Source: Saccharomonospora cyanea NA-134
GTDB taxonomy: Bacteria > Actinomycetota > Actinomycetes > Mycobacteriales > Pseudonocardiaceae
Assembly: GCF_000244975.1 (NCBI RefSeq)
Contig: NZ_CM001440.1
Span: forward strand, 5,173,340-5,237,339
DNA: 64,000 nucleotides
Reading direction: 5' to 3'
Shown here: in pieces, positions 51,518-60,107 of the stretch
Layout of the letters: every line of letters starts with the position of its first letter
Numbering within the stretch: position 1 is the first letter of the stretch
Notes under the pieces: model-generated
The model's database searches: none
What the model saw: the letters and a program-made list of their open reading frames with translations, nothing else
Told to the model about the DNA's origin: nothing
Program-made: the position numbers and the translations under genes

Positions 51518-52246
51518 TCACCGATCCAGCGCGGCGGCGACGCGTTCGGCGAGCTCGGGAAGCTCGTCCCGCAGCGGCACGTCCGCGTGGTCCGCGGTGT
51601 CCGCGATGCCGATCACGGCGATCAAGCCACCGTCCACGCGGACCGAGGCAGCGGCATTCCCGAACTCGTGAGGAACGCCGAAGGAGCCGTCAGGCCCCTG
51701 ATCGAAGACCACCGCGACGGTGCCACCGGGCACGCGGTAGGCGGCTGCCCTGTTGCCCTCCACGAAGCACGAGTCGTAGGGGATCGCCTCACCGATCGGG
51801 TCGACCGGGAGCTCGCCAGCGAGGGCGGTGGCGAGCTCCCGGTCGATCACCTGGCACCCGGGGGTGCCGTCCTCCCCGTCCGTGCCGCCGCCCTGCTTCG
51901 GCGAGACGTCGGGGAAGCTCTCGACACCGAATCCACGCTCACCGCCGTCGCCGGGTTGCCCGCCCTCCGGATTTTTTTCCGCGACTTCTCCCGACAGCGG
52001 CCTTTCGTTCGGCGCGAGTGCCGTGGACCTGCCGTCCTGCTGCTCGGACCCGGTCAGCACCACCCCCGTCACGGTGCCCGCGCCCATCACGACGGCCGCC
52101 GCGATGGCCACCAGCGAACGCCGCCGGGCCGTGGCGCGGCGCGACGCGGTGGTCACGTCGTCCATCGTGAAGGACGGCTCGGGCGCCTCACCCGCCGCGT
52201 CCCGCAACAGCTGTTGGAGCCGACGTTCATCCAGCCGCTCGTCCAC
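51518..52246 (-). CDS. Membrane protein, partner of the ECF sigma factor (putative anti-sigma)
   Basis: A 242-residue protein with a cytoplasmic N-terminal region (LDERRLQQLLRDAAGEAPEP), a single membrane helix (about 46-68, RRSLVAIAAAVVMGAGTVTGVVL), a Gly/Pro/Glu-rich linker and an extracellular C-terminal domain. No zinc-binding anti-sigma motif (HxxxCxxC) is visible. Its GTG start overlaps the sigma gene end by 20 nt, so it is coupled to the sigma factor and may bind it. Confidence 0.8.
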   Translation of the reverse strand: MDERLDERRLQQLLRDAAGEAPEPSFTMDDVTTASRRATARRRSLVAIAAAVVMGAGTVTGVVLTGSEQQDGRSTALAPNERPLSGEVAEKNPEGGQPGDGGERGFGVESFPDVSPKQGGGTDGEDGTPGCQVIDRELATALAGELPVDPIGEAIPYDSCFVEGNRAAAYRVPGGTVAVVFDQGPDGSFGVPHEFGNAAASVRVDGGLIAVIGIADTADHADVPLRDELPELAERVAAALDR

Positions 52247-52751
52247 GCGTGTCCACCTCCTCGCCCAACGCCGCCCGAAGGTTCGCCAACCCCCGTGCCG
52301 TCTGGCTCTTGACGTTGCCCTCACTGCAGCCGAGCGCCCGCGCCACACTGCTCACGTCGAGTCCCTCGAAGTAACGCAGCACCAGCACCGCACGCTGCTT
52401 CGAAGGCACCCTCGCGAGCCCGGCGAGCAGGTCCTCACGTGTGCTCACCCTCTCGGCCAACACGTCGCCGCCGCCCGCCACCCGCGGTTCGGGCACCTCG
52501 TCGGTGTACTGTTCGCGCCGCCAGGGCCGCCGCGACTCGTCGATCGCGGCACGTACCAGCGTCCTCCGTAGGTAGGCGTCCACGGCCGCGCGGTCGCGGA
52601 TCCGCCGCCACCTGCGGTGCAGCGACACGAAGGCTGTCTGCGCGAGGTCGTCGGCACGGTGCCAGTCCCCGCACAGCAGGTACGCCGTTCGGCGCACGGA
52701 GTCCCGCTTCGCCGCGAAGTACTCCGCGAACTCGTCGTCATGGTGGGCCAC
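52227..52751 (-). CDS. SigE-family ECF RNA polymerase sigma factor
   Basis: A 174-residue ECF sigma factor. Region 2 includes FAAKRDSVRRTAYLLCGDWHRADDLAQTAFVSLHRRWRRI, and region 4 includes KQRAVLVLRYFEGLDVSSVARALGCSEGNVKSQTARGL. It belongs to the actinobacterial SigE70-type group often paired with a transmembrane partner. GTG 52751 is preceded by GGAG; longer frames upstream are shadow sequence. It is divergent from the threonine aldolase-like gene. Confidence 0.92.
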   Translation of the reverse strand: MAHHDDEFAEYFAAKRDSVRRTAYLLCGDWHRADDLAQTAFVSLHRRWRRIRDRAAVDAYLRRTLVRAAIDESRRPWRREQYTDEVPEPRVAGGGDVLAERVSTREDLLAGLARVPSKQRAVLVLRYFEGLDVSSVARALGCSEGNVKSQTARGLANLRAALGEEVDTRGRAAG

Positions 52752-52887
52752 GCAGACGTCTCCGGTCGGTCTTGTTGTCGACGGTGGAGACGGAAGGCCC
52801 CGGCCCCACGGTTGCACGCGAGGAGCAGTGTCACCCATCAGTGGGGTCCGGGGCGAGCCCGCGCCCACGTGTGATGTCATCGGGCCC

Positions 52888-53931
52888 GTGACGGTCGACT
52901 CCAGCTCAGCCCAACTGCCACCCCTCGACTTCCGCTCCGACACGCTCACCCGGCCGGACGAACACATGCGGTCGGTGATGGCTCGCGCCGAGGTCGGCGA
53001 CAACGTCATCGACACCGACCCGACCATCCGCAGGCTGGAGGAACGAGCCGCGGAGGTCCTGGGCACGGAGGCGGCGCTGTGGACGCCCAGCGGCACGATG
53101 GCCAACCTCGTCGCGCTCTCGACGCACCTGCGACGCGGTGATCGCTTCCTCGCGCCCCGCGGTGCGCACGTGCTCGTCAACGAACTGGGTTCGGCGGCCT
53201 GGCTCGCCGGAGGGATGCCCGACCCGCTCGACCACGACGGTGGCCCCGGACGGCCGACCCCCGAGACCGTGCGGGCCGCGGCGGGCGGCAGCGGACCGTA
53301 CTACACGCTGCGGACCACGCTGCTGTCGTTGGAGAACACCCACAACGCCGCGGGTGGGGCCGTGACACCACCCGACGAGCACGCGCTCCTGGTGGCCGCC
53401 GCCCGCGACGCGGGCCTGCGGGTGCACCTCGACGGCGCCCGCATCTGGAACGCCTCCGTCGCGCTCGGAGTGCCGCCCGCCGCGTTGACCGCCGGTGTCG
53501 ACAGCGTGTCGGCCTGCTTCAGCAAGGGACTCGGGGCGCCTGTCGGTTCGGTGGTGGCGGGCAGCGCCGAGTTCGTGGAGCAGGCCAGGCGCATGCGGCA
53601 GATGCTCGGTGGCGGCGTGCGGCAGGGCGGTGTGCTCGCCGCGGCGTGCCTCGTCGCGCTCGACCGCGTCGACGACCTCGCCGACGACCACGCGAAGGCC
53701 TCCGCCCTCGCCGCGGGTCTGCGGGAGCTCGGTTGGGAGGTCTCCGAACCGCAGACCAACATCGTCCTCGCGGGGGTCACCGACGTGCCCGCCACACTCG
53801 ACGCCCTGCGTGCGCTCGGCATCCTCGCGCTGCCGATGGCGGGCAAGGTGCGGTTCGTGCTGCACCGCGACGTCACCTCGGACGACGTGGCCGACGCCCT
53901 CCGCCGGATCGAGACGGGGACGAGCGCATGA
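52888..53931 (+). CDS. Threonine aldolase family PLP enzyme (low-specificity beta-eliminating lyase)
   Basis: A 347-residue fold-type I PLP enzyme. It begins LDFRSDTLTRPDEHM, as in low-specificity L-threonine aldolases, and has the catalytic lysine in SACFSKGLGAPVGS. It would split L-threonine or L-allo-threonine to glycine and acetaldehyde. GTG 52888 gives the expected start. It overlaps the HAD gene by 4 nt. Confidence 0.92.
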   Translation: MTVDSSSAQLPPLDFRSDTLTRPDEHMRSVMARAEVGDNVIDTDPTIRRLEERAAEVLGTEAALWTPSGTMANLVALSTHLRRGDRFLAPRGAHVLVNELGSAAWLAGGMPDPLDHDGGPGRPTPETVRAAAGGSGPYYTLRTTLLSLENTHNAAGGAVTPPDEHALLVAAARDAGLRVHLDGARIWNASVALGVPPAALTAGVDSVSACFSKGLGAPVGSVVAGSAEFVEQARRMRQMLGGGVRQGGVLAAACLVALDRVDDLADDHAKASALAAGLRELGWEVSEPQTNIVLAGVTDVPATLDALRALGILALPMAGKVRFVLHRDVTSDDVADALRRIETGTSA

Positions 53932-54509
53932 GCTGGGTGGTGTTCGACTACGGCGAGGTGCTCTGCACCCGCACCGAGGCGCTGCCCAGGCTCGCCGCCC
54001 GGCTCGGTGTGACACAGGCGGAGTTCGAGCCCGCCTACTGGGCCCACCGCGACGCCTACGACCGTGGCTGCTCCGACGAGACGTACTGGAAGGCGGTCGC
54101 CGACTCCGCGGGGGCGCGGCTCGACGCCGACGCGGTGCACGATCTCACCCGAATCGACATCGAGGGCTGGTCGTGCCTCCACGAGGCCTCCGCCCGACTG
54201 CTCGACGAACTCACCGCGAACGGGGTTCGGCTCGCCCTGCTGTCCAACGCGCCGAGCTCCTTCGCCCGCTTCGCCGAGCGACAGCCGTGGGCCCAGCACT
54301 TCCGCGTGCGCGTCTTCTCAGCCGACGTCCACTGCGCCAAACCCGACCCGGAGATCTTCGACCTGCTCACCTCACGCCTCGGGGCGCGAGCGGACGACTG
54401 CGTGTTCTTCGACGACCGGGCCGTCAACGTGGAAGGCGCGAGGGCCGCCGGGCTCCGCGCCCATGTGTGGCAGGGAGCCGACCACGCCCGCCGGGTACTG
54501 GCCGGCTGA
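53928..54509 (+). CDS. HAD-superfamily hydrolase
   Basis: A 193-residue HAD phosphatase or dehalogenase-like enzyme. The first motif is VVFDYGEVL, where the second Asp of the usual DxD is Gly-Glu, an altered position. The other motifs are LLSNAP (motif II), AKPDPEIF (motif III lysine) and FFDDRAVNVEGA (motif IV). It overlaps the threonine aldolase gene by 4 nt and is co-translated with it. Substrate unknown. Confidence 0.88.
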   Translation: MSWVVFDYGEVLCTRTEALPRLAARLGVTQAEFEPAYWAHRDAYDRGCSDETYWKAVADSAGARLDADAVHDLTRIDIEGWSCLHEASARLLDELTANGVRLALLSNAPSSFARFAERQPWAQHFRVRVFSADVHCAKPDPEIFDLLTSRLGARADDCVFFDDRAVNVEGARAAGLRAHVWQGADHARRVLAG

Positions 54510-54517
54510 AGCGGTGG

Positions 54518-54700
54518 TCAGGACTTCAGCTGCTTGCGCTTGTCGCCTTTGATCGCTCCGTAGGCCGCGGCACCGAGGAACACCCCACCGCCGATCACGG
54601 CGATCCAGAACACGGCCTCCACCAGGAAGCCGACGACGGCGCCGACCACCATGAAGGCCACCCACGCGAGGAGCAAACCGCCGACGATCTTCCAGAACAT
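54518..54700 (-). CDS. 60-residue two-helix membrane protein
   Basis: A small hydrophobic protein (MFWKIVGGLLLAWVAFMVVG and onward) with two membrane helices and a basic C-terminal tail DKRKQLKS. ATG 54700 has a strong GGAGGGG site. It resembles small actinobacterial phage-shock or cation-stress membrane proteins only in size. Function unknown. Confidence 0.72.
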   Translation of the reverse strand: MFWKIVGGLLLAWVAFMVVGAVVGFLVEAVFWIAVIGGGVFLGAAAYGAIKGDKRKQLKS

Positions 54701-54810
54701 GATCCCCTCCGCTGCACGTGCTGTCGGTTGTCCGACTCCCAGACTGTCACGATCCGCCGTCCCGGCGCCGCAACCCGAGCGGACAATCAGGGACATCTCC
54801 GGGTTGTGCC

Positions 54811-55992
54811 CTACTGTCCGCCCTGCCGCGACAGCCACCCACCGATGCGCTGTACCGCCTGCGCCAACTCGGCTCGCGAGCACGCGAACGACAACCGGAC
54901 GAAACGTCCGCCGTGCACGGGATCGAAGTCCACACCCGGCGTGATCGCCACGCCCGTGTCGTCCAGCAGCCTCCGGCACCACGCGAGGCTGTCGTCGGTG
55001 TGCTCGGAGACGTCGACGTAGGCGTAGAACGCGCCGTCCACCGGGGCGACCTTGCCGAGCCCGATGTCGGCGAGGCCCTCCAACAGCAGGTCGCGGTTGG
55101 CGCGGTAGCGAGCCACATTCGCGTCGAGTTCCGCGTACGAGTCGTCGGTGAACGCGGCCACCGCCGCCTGCTGCGCGAGCGCGGGCGCGCAGATGTTGTA
55201 GTTGCCCGTGAGCACGTCCACGGCGCGGTGCAGCCGTTGCGGCACGAGCGCCCAACCGAGCCGCCAGCCCGTCATCCCGAAGTACTTCGAGAACGAACCG
55301 AGCACCACGGCCTCGGTCGAGGTCTGCCACGCGGAACCAACCTGCGCCTCGTAGCTGATGCCGTGGTAGATCTCGTCGCTGACGAGCTGCACGCCCCGCT
55401 CGTCGCACCAGCGTGCGATCGCCACCAGCTCGTCGGCGGGCAACACGGTGCCCGTGGGGTTGCTGGGACTCGCGACGATCACACCGTGCAGCTCGCCGAG
55501 CCCGTCGAGCAGCTCCGTCGTCGGCTGGAAACGAGTGCTCACGTCGGTGTCGAACTCCACGACCTCACACCCGAGGGACGACAGGAGGTTGCGGTAGGCG
55601 GGATAGCCGGGCCGGGCCATCGCGATGCGGGCCCCGGCGTCGAACGCCGCGAGGAACGACAACAGGAACCCACCGGACGACCCTGTGGTGACGATCACGT
55701 CGTCCGGCGAGACGGCCAGCCCGTACCACCGCGCGTAGTGCCCCGCGATGGCCTCACGCAGCTCGGGAATGCCGAGCTGAGGCGTGTAGCCGAGGTCGTT
55801 GTCCCGCAGGGCCCGCTGTGCGGCTTCCAGCACCGGACGCGGCGCGCCCGACGTCGGTTGCCCGGCACACAACGCGATGACGTCGCCGTGTGTGCGCTGC
55901 CGCTCCTTCGCGGCCGACAGGACCTCCATGACGTGGAACGGCGCCACGTCACTTCGACTCGACGGCCCCGGCAAACGTCCCGAATTGACCAT
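54811..55992 (-). CDS. Class I/II PLP aminotransferase
   Basis: A 393-residue fold-type I aminotransferase. It shows SPSNPTGTVLPADELVAIA, the PLP lysine in GSFSKYFGMTGWRLGW, and the C-terminal substrate Arg in GRFVRLSFACSR. It could act on aspartate, aromatic amino acids or LL-diaminopimelate. ATG 55992 is fixed by TAAGGT 6 nt upstream. Confidence 0.9.
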   Translation of the reverse strand: MVNSGRLPGPSSRSDVAPFHVMEVLSAAKERQRTHGDVIALCAGQPTSGAPRPVLEAAQRALRDNDLGYTPQLGIPELREAIAGHYARWYGLAVSPDDVIVTTGSSGGFLLSFLAAFDAGARIAMARPGYPAYRNLLSSLGCEVVEFDTDVSTRFQPTTELLDGLGELHGVIVASPSNPTGTVLPADELVAIARWCDERGVQLVSDEIYHGISYEAQVGSAWQTSTEAVVLGSFSKYFGMTGWRLGWALVPQRLHRAVDVLTGNYNICAPALAQQAAVAAFTDDSYAELDANVARYRANRDLLLEGLADIGLGKVAPVDGAFYAYVDVSEHTDDSLAWCRRLLDDTGVAITPGVDFDPVHGGRFVRLSFACSRAELAQAVQRIGGWLSRQGGQ

Positions 55993-55998
55993 GCCGCC

Positions 55999-56004
55999 AC
56001 CTTA
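55999..56004 (-). promoter_or_regulatory. -10-like hexamer of the aminotransferase gene
   Basis: Minus-strand TAAGGT ends 6 nt before the ATG at 55992. Confidence 0.5.
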
Positions 56005-56055
56005 GGCGGGGACTCCGAGTACTGTTCGCCCACCGCACGGCACCTGCGGCCGAGA

Positions 56056-57201
56056 TCAGTAGCCCTGGTAGGCGCCGCCCTGCGCCATCGACTTCAGCCC
56101 CGGGTGCCCCTCGAATCCGCCGTAGCGGTCGAACGTGTAACGCACGCCCGCGATGATGTTGTCCACCGGGTTCCAGATGTCGTCGTGGCCCGGGAGCTTG
56201 TACGCGTCGAACGTCGGGTCGATGCACTGCATCAGCCCCTTCGACGGCGTGCCCTTCGCGGCGTTGGAGTCCCAGTCGTTCAACGCGTGCGGGTTGCCGC
56301 CCGACTCCTTCTCGATGATCGTCCAGATCTCGTCGATGTTGTCCTCGGTGACCGGGATGCCGTTCGCCTGGAGGATCCTGATGGCTTCCCGGATCCACTG
56401 CTCGACGTTGCCCGGCGGTGGGCCGCTGGTGGGCGGAGGCCCGCTCGGGCCGTACCCGGCGAGGCCGCCGCCTTCGGCACCCCCGCCACCGCCCGCGCCT
56501 CCGCCTCCCGCGCCGCCACCGGAGCCGCCGCCCCCGGTGATGCCGCCCGTGGCCGACTGCTGCGACTGCGCGGAGCCTGGCTCCGGCACACTGGAAAAAC
56601 CGTCACCGACTTCGGTCTTCATGAGCTCCTGTGCCCGCTTGATGGCGTCGTTCGACTGCCGTAGCAGCTCGTCGATCTGCTTGGCCGCGTCCGTGGCCGT
56701 GCGGCTGTTCTCCTCGCCCGCCTTGCTGATGATCTCCTCGGCCGTCGGGGAAGGCGGCTGCTCGCGGTTGCCGTTCTCGTACTCCCGCATCGCGGCGTTC
56801 GCCGCGTCGGCCTGCCGTTGTGCCTGGTCGTTCCGGGTGTCGATCGCCTTCTTGGCGTCGTCGGCGATGCTTTCGATCTGCTGTTTGATGTTGGCCAGCG
56901 TCTCCTGCAACGCTGTCAGCTCCGCGGCGACCTCGTCGAGCTTGTCCCGGACCTTGTTGCCCGCCTCGGCGATCTTGTGCACGTAGTCGAAGAACGCGTC
57001 GGCCGCCGGGCCCGACCACACCCCGCCGTCACGCAGCGGGGCCGCCGCGTTGGTCAGGTCGGCCGTGTGGTCTCCCGCGTTGCGCGACGCCTCGTCGAAC
57101 TGACGGGCCACCTCCTGGATCTCGCCCGGCTTGACCTTGTCGACCCGCGCTGCCTTGGTCTCGACCTCGGCCCACTCCGCCGGAATGCCCGCGCCCGTCA
57201 T
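56056..57201 (-). CDS. WXG100-like protein fused to a lytic transglycosylase domain
   Basis: A 381-residue protein with an N-terminal WXG100-type helical hairpin (residues about 15-100, turn motif W62-S-G64), a coiled-coil section (about 100-205), a Gly/Pro/Ser linker (about 210-270), and a C-terminal SLT-type domain. The SLT domain has EKESGGNPHALND (catalytic Glu299 by analogy with Slt70), then SKGLMQCIDPTFDAY and VRYTFDRYGG. It has no signal peptide, so export by type VII secretion is inferred. ATG 57201 overlaps the preceding stop by one base; GTG 57204 is possible. Confidence 0.87.
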   Translation of the reverse strand: MTGAGIPAEWAEVETKAARVDKVKPGEIQEVARQFDEASRNAGDHTADLTNAAAPLRDGGVWSGPAADAFFDYVHKIAEAGNKVRDKLDEVAAELTALQETLANIKQQIESIADDAKKAIDTRNDQAQRQADAANAAMREYENGNREQPPSPTAEEIISKAGEENSRTATDAAKQIDELLRQSNDAIKRAQELMKTEVGDGFSSVPEPGSAQSQQSATGGITGGGGSGGGAGGGGAGGGGGAEGGGLAGYGPSGPPPTSGPPPGNVEQWIREAIRILQANGIPVTEDNIDEIWTIIEKESGGNPHALNDWDSNAAKGTPSKGLMQCIDPTFDAYKLPGHDDIWNPVDNIIAGVRYTFDRYGGFEGHPGLKSMAQGGAYQGY

Positions 57202-57512
57202 CACAGATCCCTCGCCGTCAGGTTGTCGGCGGCCACGGCGTCGGCCTCGGACATCGCGCCCACGGCGTCACGCAGCGCCGCGCTGGCGGCACTCACCCGG
57301 CTGGCAGCGGCGTCGAACTCCGACCGCATGCCGTCTGTGAACCGTCCGACCGTGCCCGCGACCGGGTCGGGGTTGTCCGGGTCCTCCACGTCACCGAAGG
57401 GGTTCTCCCCCTGGATTCCCTTGATCTTGTCCATCGACGCACGGAAGTCCTCGGCGATGCGGTCGACCCGCTGCGCCGTGATGGTCATCGATTCGGCGTC
57501 ATACACCGGCAC
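57201..57512 (-). CDS. Small Esx/EspC-like type VII secretion protein
   Basis: A 103-residue, all-helical protein (MPVYDAESMTITAQRVDRIA and onward) with long Ala/Ser-rich helices and no cysteine. It lacks a WxG turn, so an EspC-like family is more likely than WXG100 proper. GTG 57512 has a GGGAGG site. It overlaps the transglycosylase gene and may form a heterodimer with its WXG domain. Confidence 0.78.
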   Translation of the reverse strand: MPVYDAESMTITAQRVDRIAEDFRASMDKIKGIQGENPFGDVEDPDNPDPVAGTVGRFTDGMRSEFDAAASRVSAASAALRDAVGAMSEADAVAADNLTARDL

Positions 57513-57601
57513 GTTTCTGTCCTCCCCTTGGCACACCCATCCGGCAGTCAGCGCCAAGCCTCGATACGACGCGAAAGGCCTTCCGCCGGTTCCAGGTTCG
57601 C

Positions 57602-58378
57602 TCAGACCTCGTCGAGCAACTCCCACACCCGCTCCGCGAGCAACGCGTTGTCCGCAGGTGTCACAGTGGCCCAGTCGCGCCGGTCGCCGCCAGGAGCCAC
57701 CTGGAACAGGTACCGGCCCGCGTCGGTGTCGTGGAAAGCCACGACCCTGCCCGCCCTGCGCACACGACCGTCACGATCGAGCCGCTGCGCGCCGAACTGT
57801 CCGCGCGCCACCATGCCGAGCAACATGCCCGCGAGTTCCTGCGCCTGCCACAGCTCGACCCCGCGGTCCTCCAGCGCGGGCACGAGCGCCTTCGCGTCAC
57901 CTCGGGCCTCGGCGTCGGCCTCCACCAGCACCTGGTGCGGCACGCTGACCGAGCAGCCCACCCCTGGAGGCAACTCACCCGCCACCGACACCGCGGCGGA
58001 CGCCAGCGCCGAGTCGCGCGACGGGATCAGCCACACCTCGTCGTTGTCGACGACGCCGAGCACGGCCTGGCTACCGGAACTGCCGGCCAGCGCCGTGATC
58101 CGCCGGTCGGCCCAGATCCACACATCGACGCTCGTGCGAGGCCTGGCCAGCAAGTGCAGCAGGTCTCCCACCTCGAGCGCCACCTCTCGGCCGCGCGCGA
58201 GCCCCCTGGCCGCCAGAGCGCCCCACGCCTCGTCCACGAGACGCGCGCGCTCACTGTGAGTGGCTCCGGGGCTCGGGACATCGAGAGCGACGTGGCGGCG
58301 TGGCAGGTGGAGGTGTTCCCAGAGCAGGTCGAACTCCAGCGTCGAGAGAACGACGCTGTCACCTGCCACTGTGCTCAC
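57602..58378 (-). CDS. espG: EspG-family ESX secretion chaperone
   Basis: EspG binds the tip of PPE proteins and keeps them soluble until secretion. The 258-residue protein opens VVLSTLEFDLLWEHL, has GVGCSVSVPHQVLVEADAEARGD in the middle and ends with FQVAPGGDRRDWATVTPADNALLAERV, all matching the EspG fold. It overlaps the PPE-like gene by 4 nt. Its presence supports calling the upstream gene PPE-like. Confidence 0.9.
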   Translation of the reverse strand: MSTVAGDSVVLSTLEFDLLWEHLHLPRRHVALDVPSPGATHSERARLVDEAWGALAARGLARGREVALEVGDLLHLLARPRTSVDVWIWADRRITALAGSSGSQAVLGVVDNDEVWLIPSRDSALASAAVSVAGELPPGVGCSVSVPHQVLVEADAEARGDAKALVPALEDRGVELWQAQELAGMLLGMVARGQFGAQRLDRDGRVRRAGRVVAFHDTDAGRYLFQVAPGGDRRDWATVTPADNALLAERVWELLDEV

Positions 58379-59994
58379 AATCGACCGTCCGAACCGTCAT
58401 CACCGATCACGTCGGGGGCGACCATGCGCTGGTCGGTGAACAGGTCGTCGTCCTCGACCGCGAACCGTCGCACATGCTCCCCCTCCTCGCCCTCTCCGGG
58501 CACCGCCTTCTCCAGGAAGGTGTCCCGGCGAGTGGAGGCGCCCGGATTCAGTCGCTCAGAGCTGCGCTGGACTCTCGCCTCCTCCTCCGGCAGGTCACCG
58601 ACCGACAGGGGACGGGGCGAAACCTGGGCACCGGGGGCACTGCGCCCCACCCCTCGGCCCGAGCGCTCGGCACTACTCAGGGCTCCGGCCACACCACCTG
58701 CTCCGAGCGCGGCGATACCGCCACCGATGTCGTTCACCGACAGTCCGTCGCGAGTGGACCGGGGAGTGTCGTCGGCACTCCCCCCGGACGCGGGGCTCGG
58801 CGTGGGCGCGACCGCTCCGCTGGTCAGGCCGCGCGCGAGCTGGGCATCGAGCGGGGCCGGAGCGGGCCTGCCCACGGCACCCCCTCCGCTGTGCGGTGCC
58901 GCACCGACCGCACCGGGTGAGCCCCCACCCACCGGCGTCGGGCGTGCCGACCGGCCCGCGCCACCGGTGTCCTGACCTCCGGACGCTCCGGGCACCGCCT
59001 GACCGGCCGCGCCCTGCCGGACACGCGGGGAGTCCGTTCCGCGCCCCGCGCCCACGACTCCTGCGGCACCGGCCGCTGCCGCAGGCGGGACGACGGTGCC
59101 CGCCGAGGGCGGAGCCGCACCACTCGGTGTGGTGCCACTGGGCGACGGAGCCGGGCTCGGCTGTGCCACGAACCTGCCGCCACTGCCCGTGGCCCTGCCG
59201 GACGACGGTGCCTCGGGGGAGGACGCCGCTACGGACGAGGGCGTGACGACACCCACGGGGGCGGAGGACGGAGACGGCGTGGACGAGGTAGCGGCAGACG
59301 GCCCCGAAGCCGTGGGGCCGGGGGACACGGGCACCGCCGAGGCGTTCGCCGCCGACGTGGCACCGCGCGGTCCGCCACCGGCGTCGATCGACTCGGGCAC
59401 CCGTTCGGGCACCTTCGCGACGAGACGCTCGGGCGGACCCAGCTCCGGGACTCCCAGGAGGTTCTCCCCGCTCTGCCTCGCGTAGGTGTCGAGCGCCTGG
59501 ATGGCCTGCTCGCGGGCTTCGAGGGATTGCTCCAGCCTGCGCACGTGGTCGCTTTCGAAACCGAGCAGGCTGAAGGCGAAATCCGCGATACCGGGCTCGG
59601 GGACGGGCGCCCGCAGTACCGCGGGATCGGGCAACGAGTGCACCGCTCGGTTGAACGCCTCGCCCTGCGCGAAGACCCGCTCGGCCGAGTCGTTCACCTT
59701 CTCGCCCGCCTCACGGGAGAAGTCCGCTTCGCTGTGCACGGCCGAAGCCGCCTCCCGGCCGGCGTCGCTCTCCCACTCGATTCCGAGTCCGGCCAGTTGG
59801 GTCCGCAGCGTGTCGTCGGTGTCCTCCAGGGCCCGAGCCACCGCCTTCAGCGCGGCGACCGCCTCGGACAGCCCCGAGACGCCCTGCCCGGAGCGCATCA
59901 GCTCGATCTCGTCGGCGAGCATGGCGTTGGTGTAGCCGGTGAACCGGTGATCGCGAATCCTTGCGGCCTGGGCCACGATGTCGACGTCGTTCAT
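58375..59994 (-). CDS. PPE-like type VII secretion substrate
   Basis: A 539-residue protein with a helical N-terminal domain (about 1-180) holding a WxS turn at GIEWESDAGREAA, and a long Pro/Ser/Gly/Ala-rich, low-complexity tail (about 215-500). No signal peptide is present. The canonical PPE motif is absent, so the assignment rests on the helical layout, the adjacent PE-like gene upstream and EspG downstream. The tail may span the cell wall or act outside. Confidence 0.75.
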   Translation of the reverse strand: MNDVDIVAQAARIRDHRFTGYTNAMLADEIELMRSGQGVSGLSEAVAALKAVARALEDTDDTLRTQLAGLGIEWESDAGREAASAVHSEADFSREAGEKVNDSAERVFAQGEAFNRAVHSLPDPAVLRAPVPEPGIADFAFSLLGFESDHVRRLEQSLEAREQAIQALDTYARQSGENLLGVPELGPPERLVAKVPERVPESIDAGGGPRGATSAANASAVPVSPGPTASGPSAATSSTPSPSSAPVGVVTPSSVAASSPEAPSSGRATGSGGRFVAQPSPAPSPSGTTPSGAAPPSAGTVVPPAAAAGAAGVVGAGRGTDSPRVRQGAAGQAVPGASGGQDTGGAGRSARPTPVGGGSPGAVGAAPHSGGGAVGRPAPAPLDAQLARGLTSGAVAPTPSPASGGSADDTPRSTRDGLSVNDIGGGIAALGAGGVAGALSSAERSGRGVGRSAPGAQVSPRPLSVGDLPEEEARVQRSSERLNPGASTRRDTFLEKAVPGEGEEGEHVRRFAVEDDDLFTDQRMVAPDVIGDDGSDGRL

Positions 59995-60107
59995 CTCGCG
60001 TCCTTGTCTGGCGGCGTCTGGCGGGCTCTGGGTGGCGGGCGTTTTCCGTTCTCGTGGCGTACTGCCGGACGGCGCGGTCCCACCGACAGCCGGTGGGCCG
60101 GCAGCGG

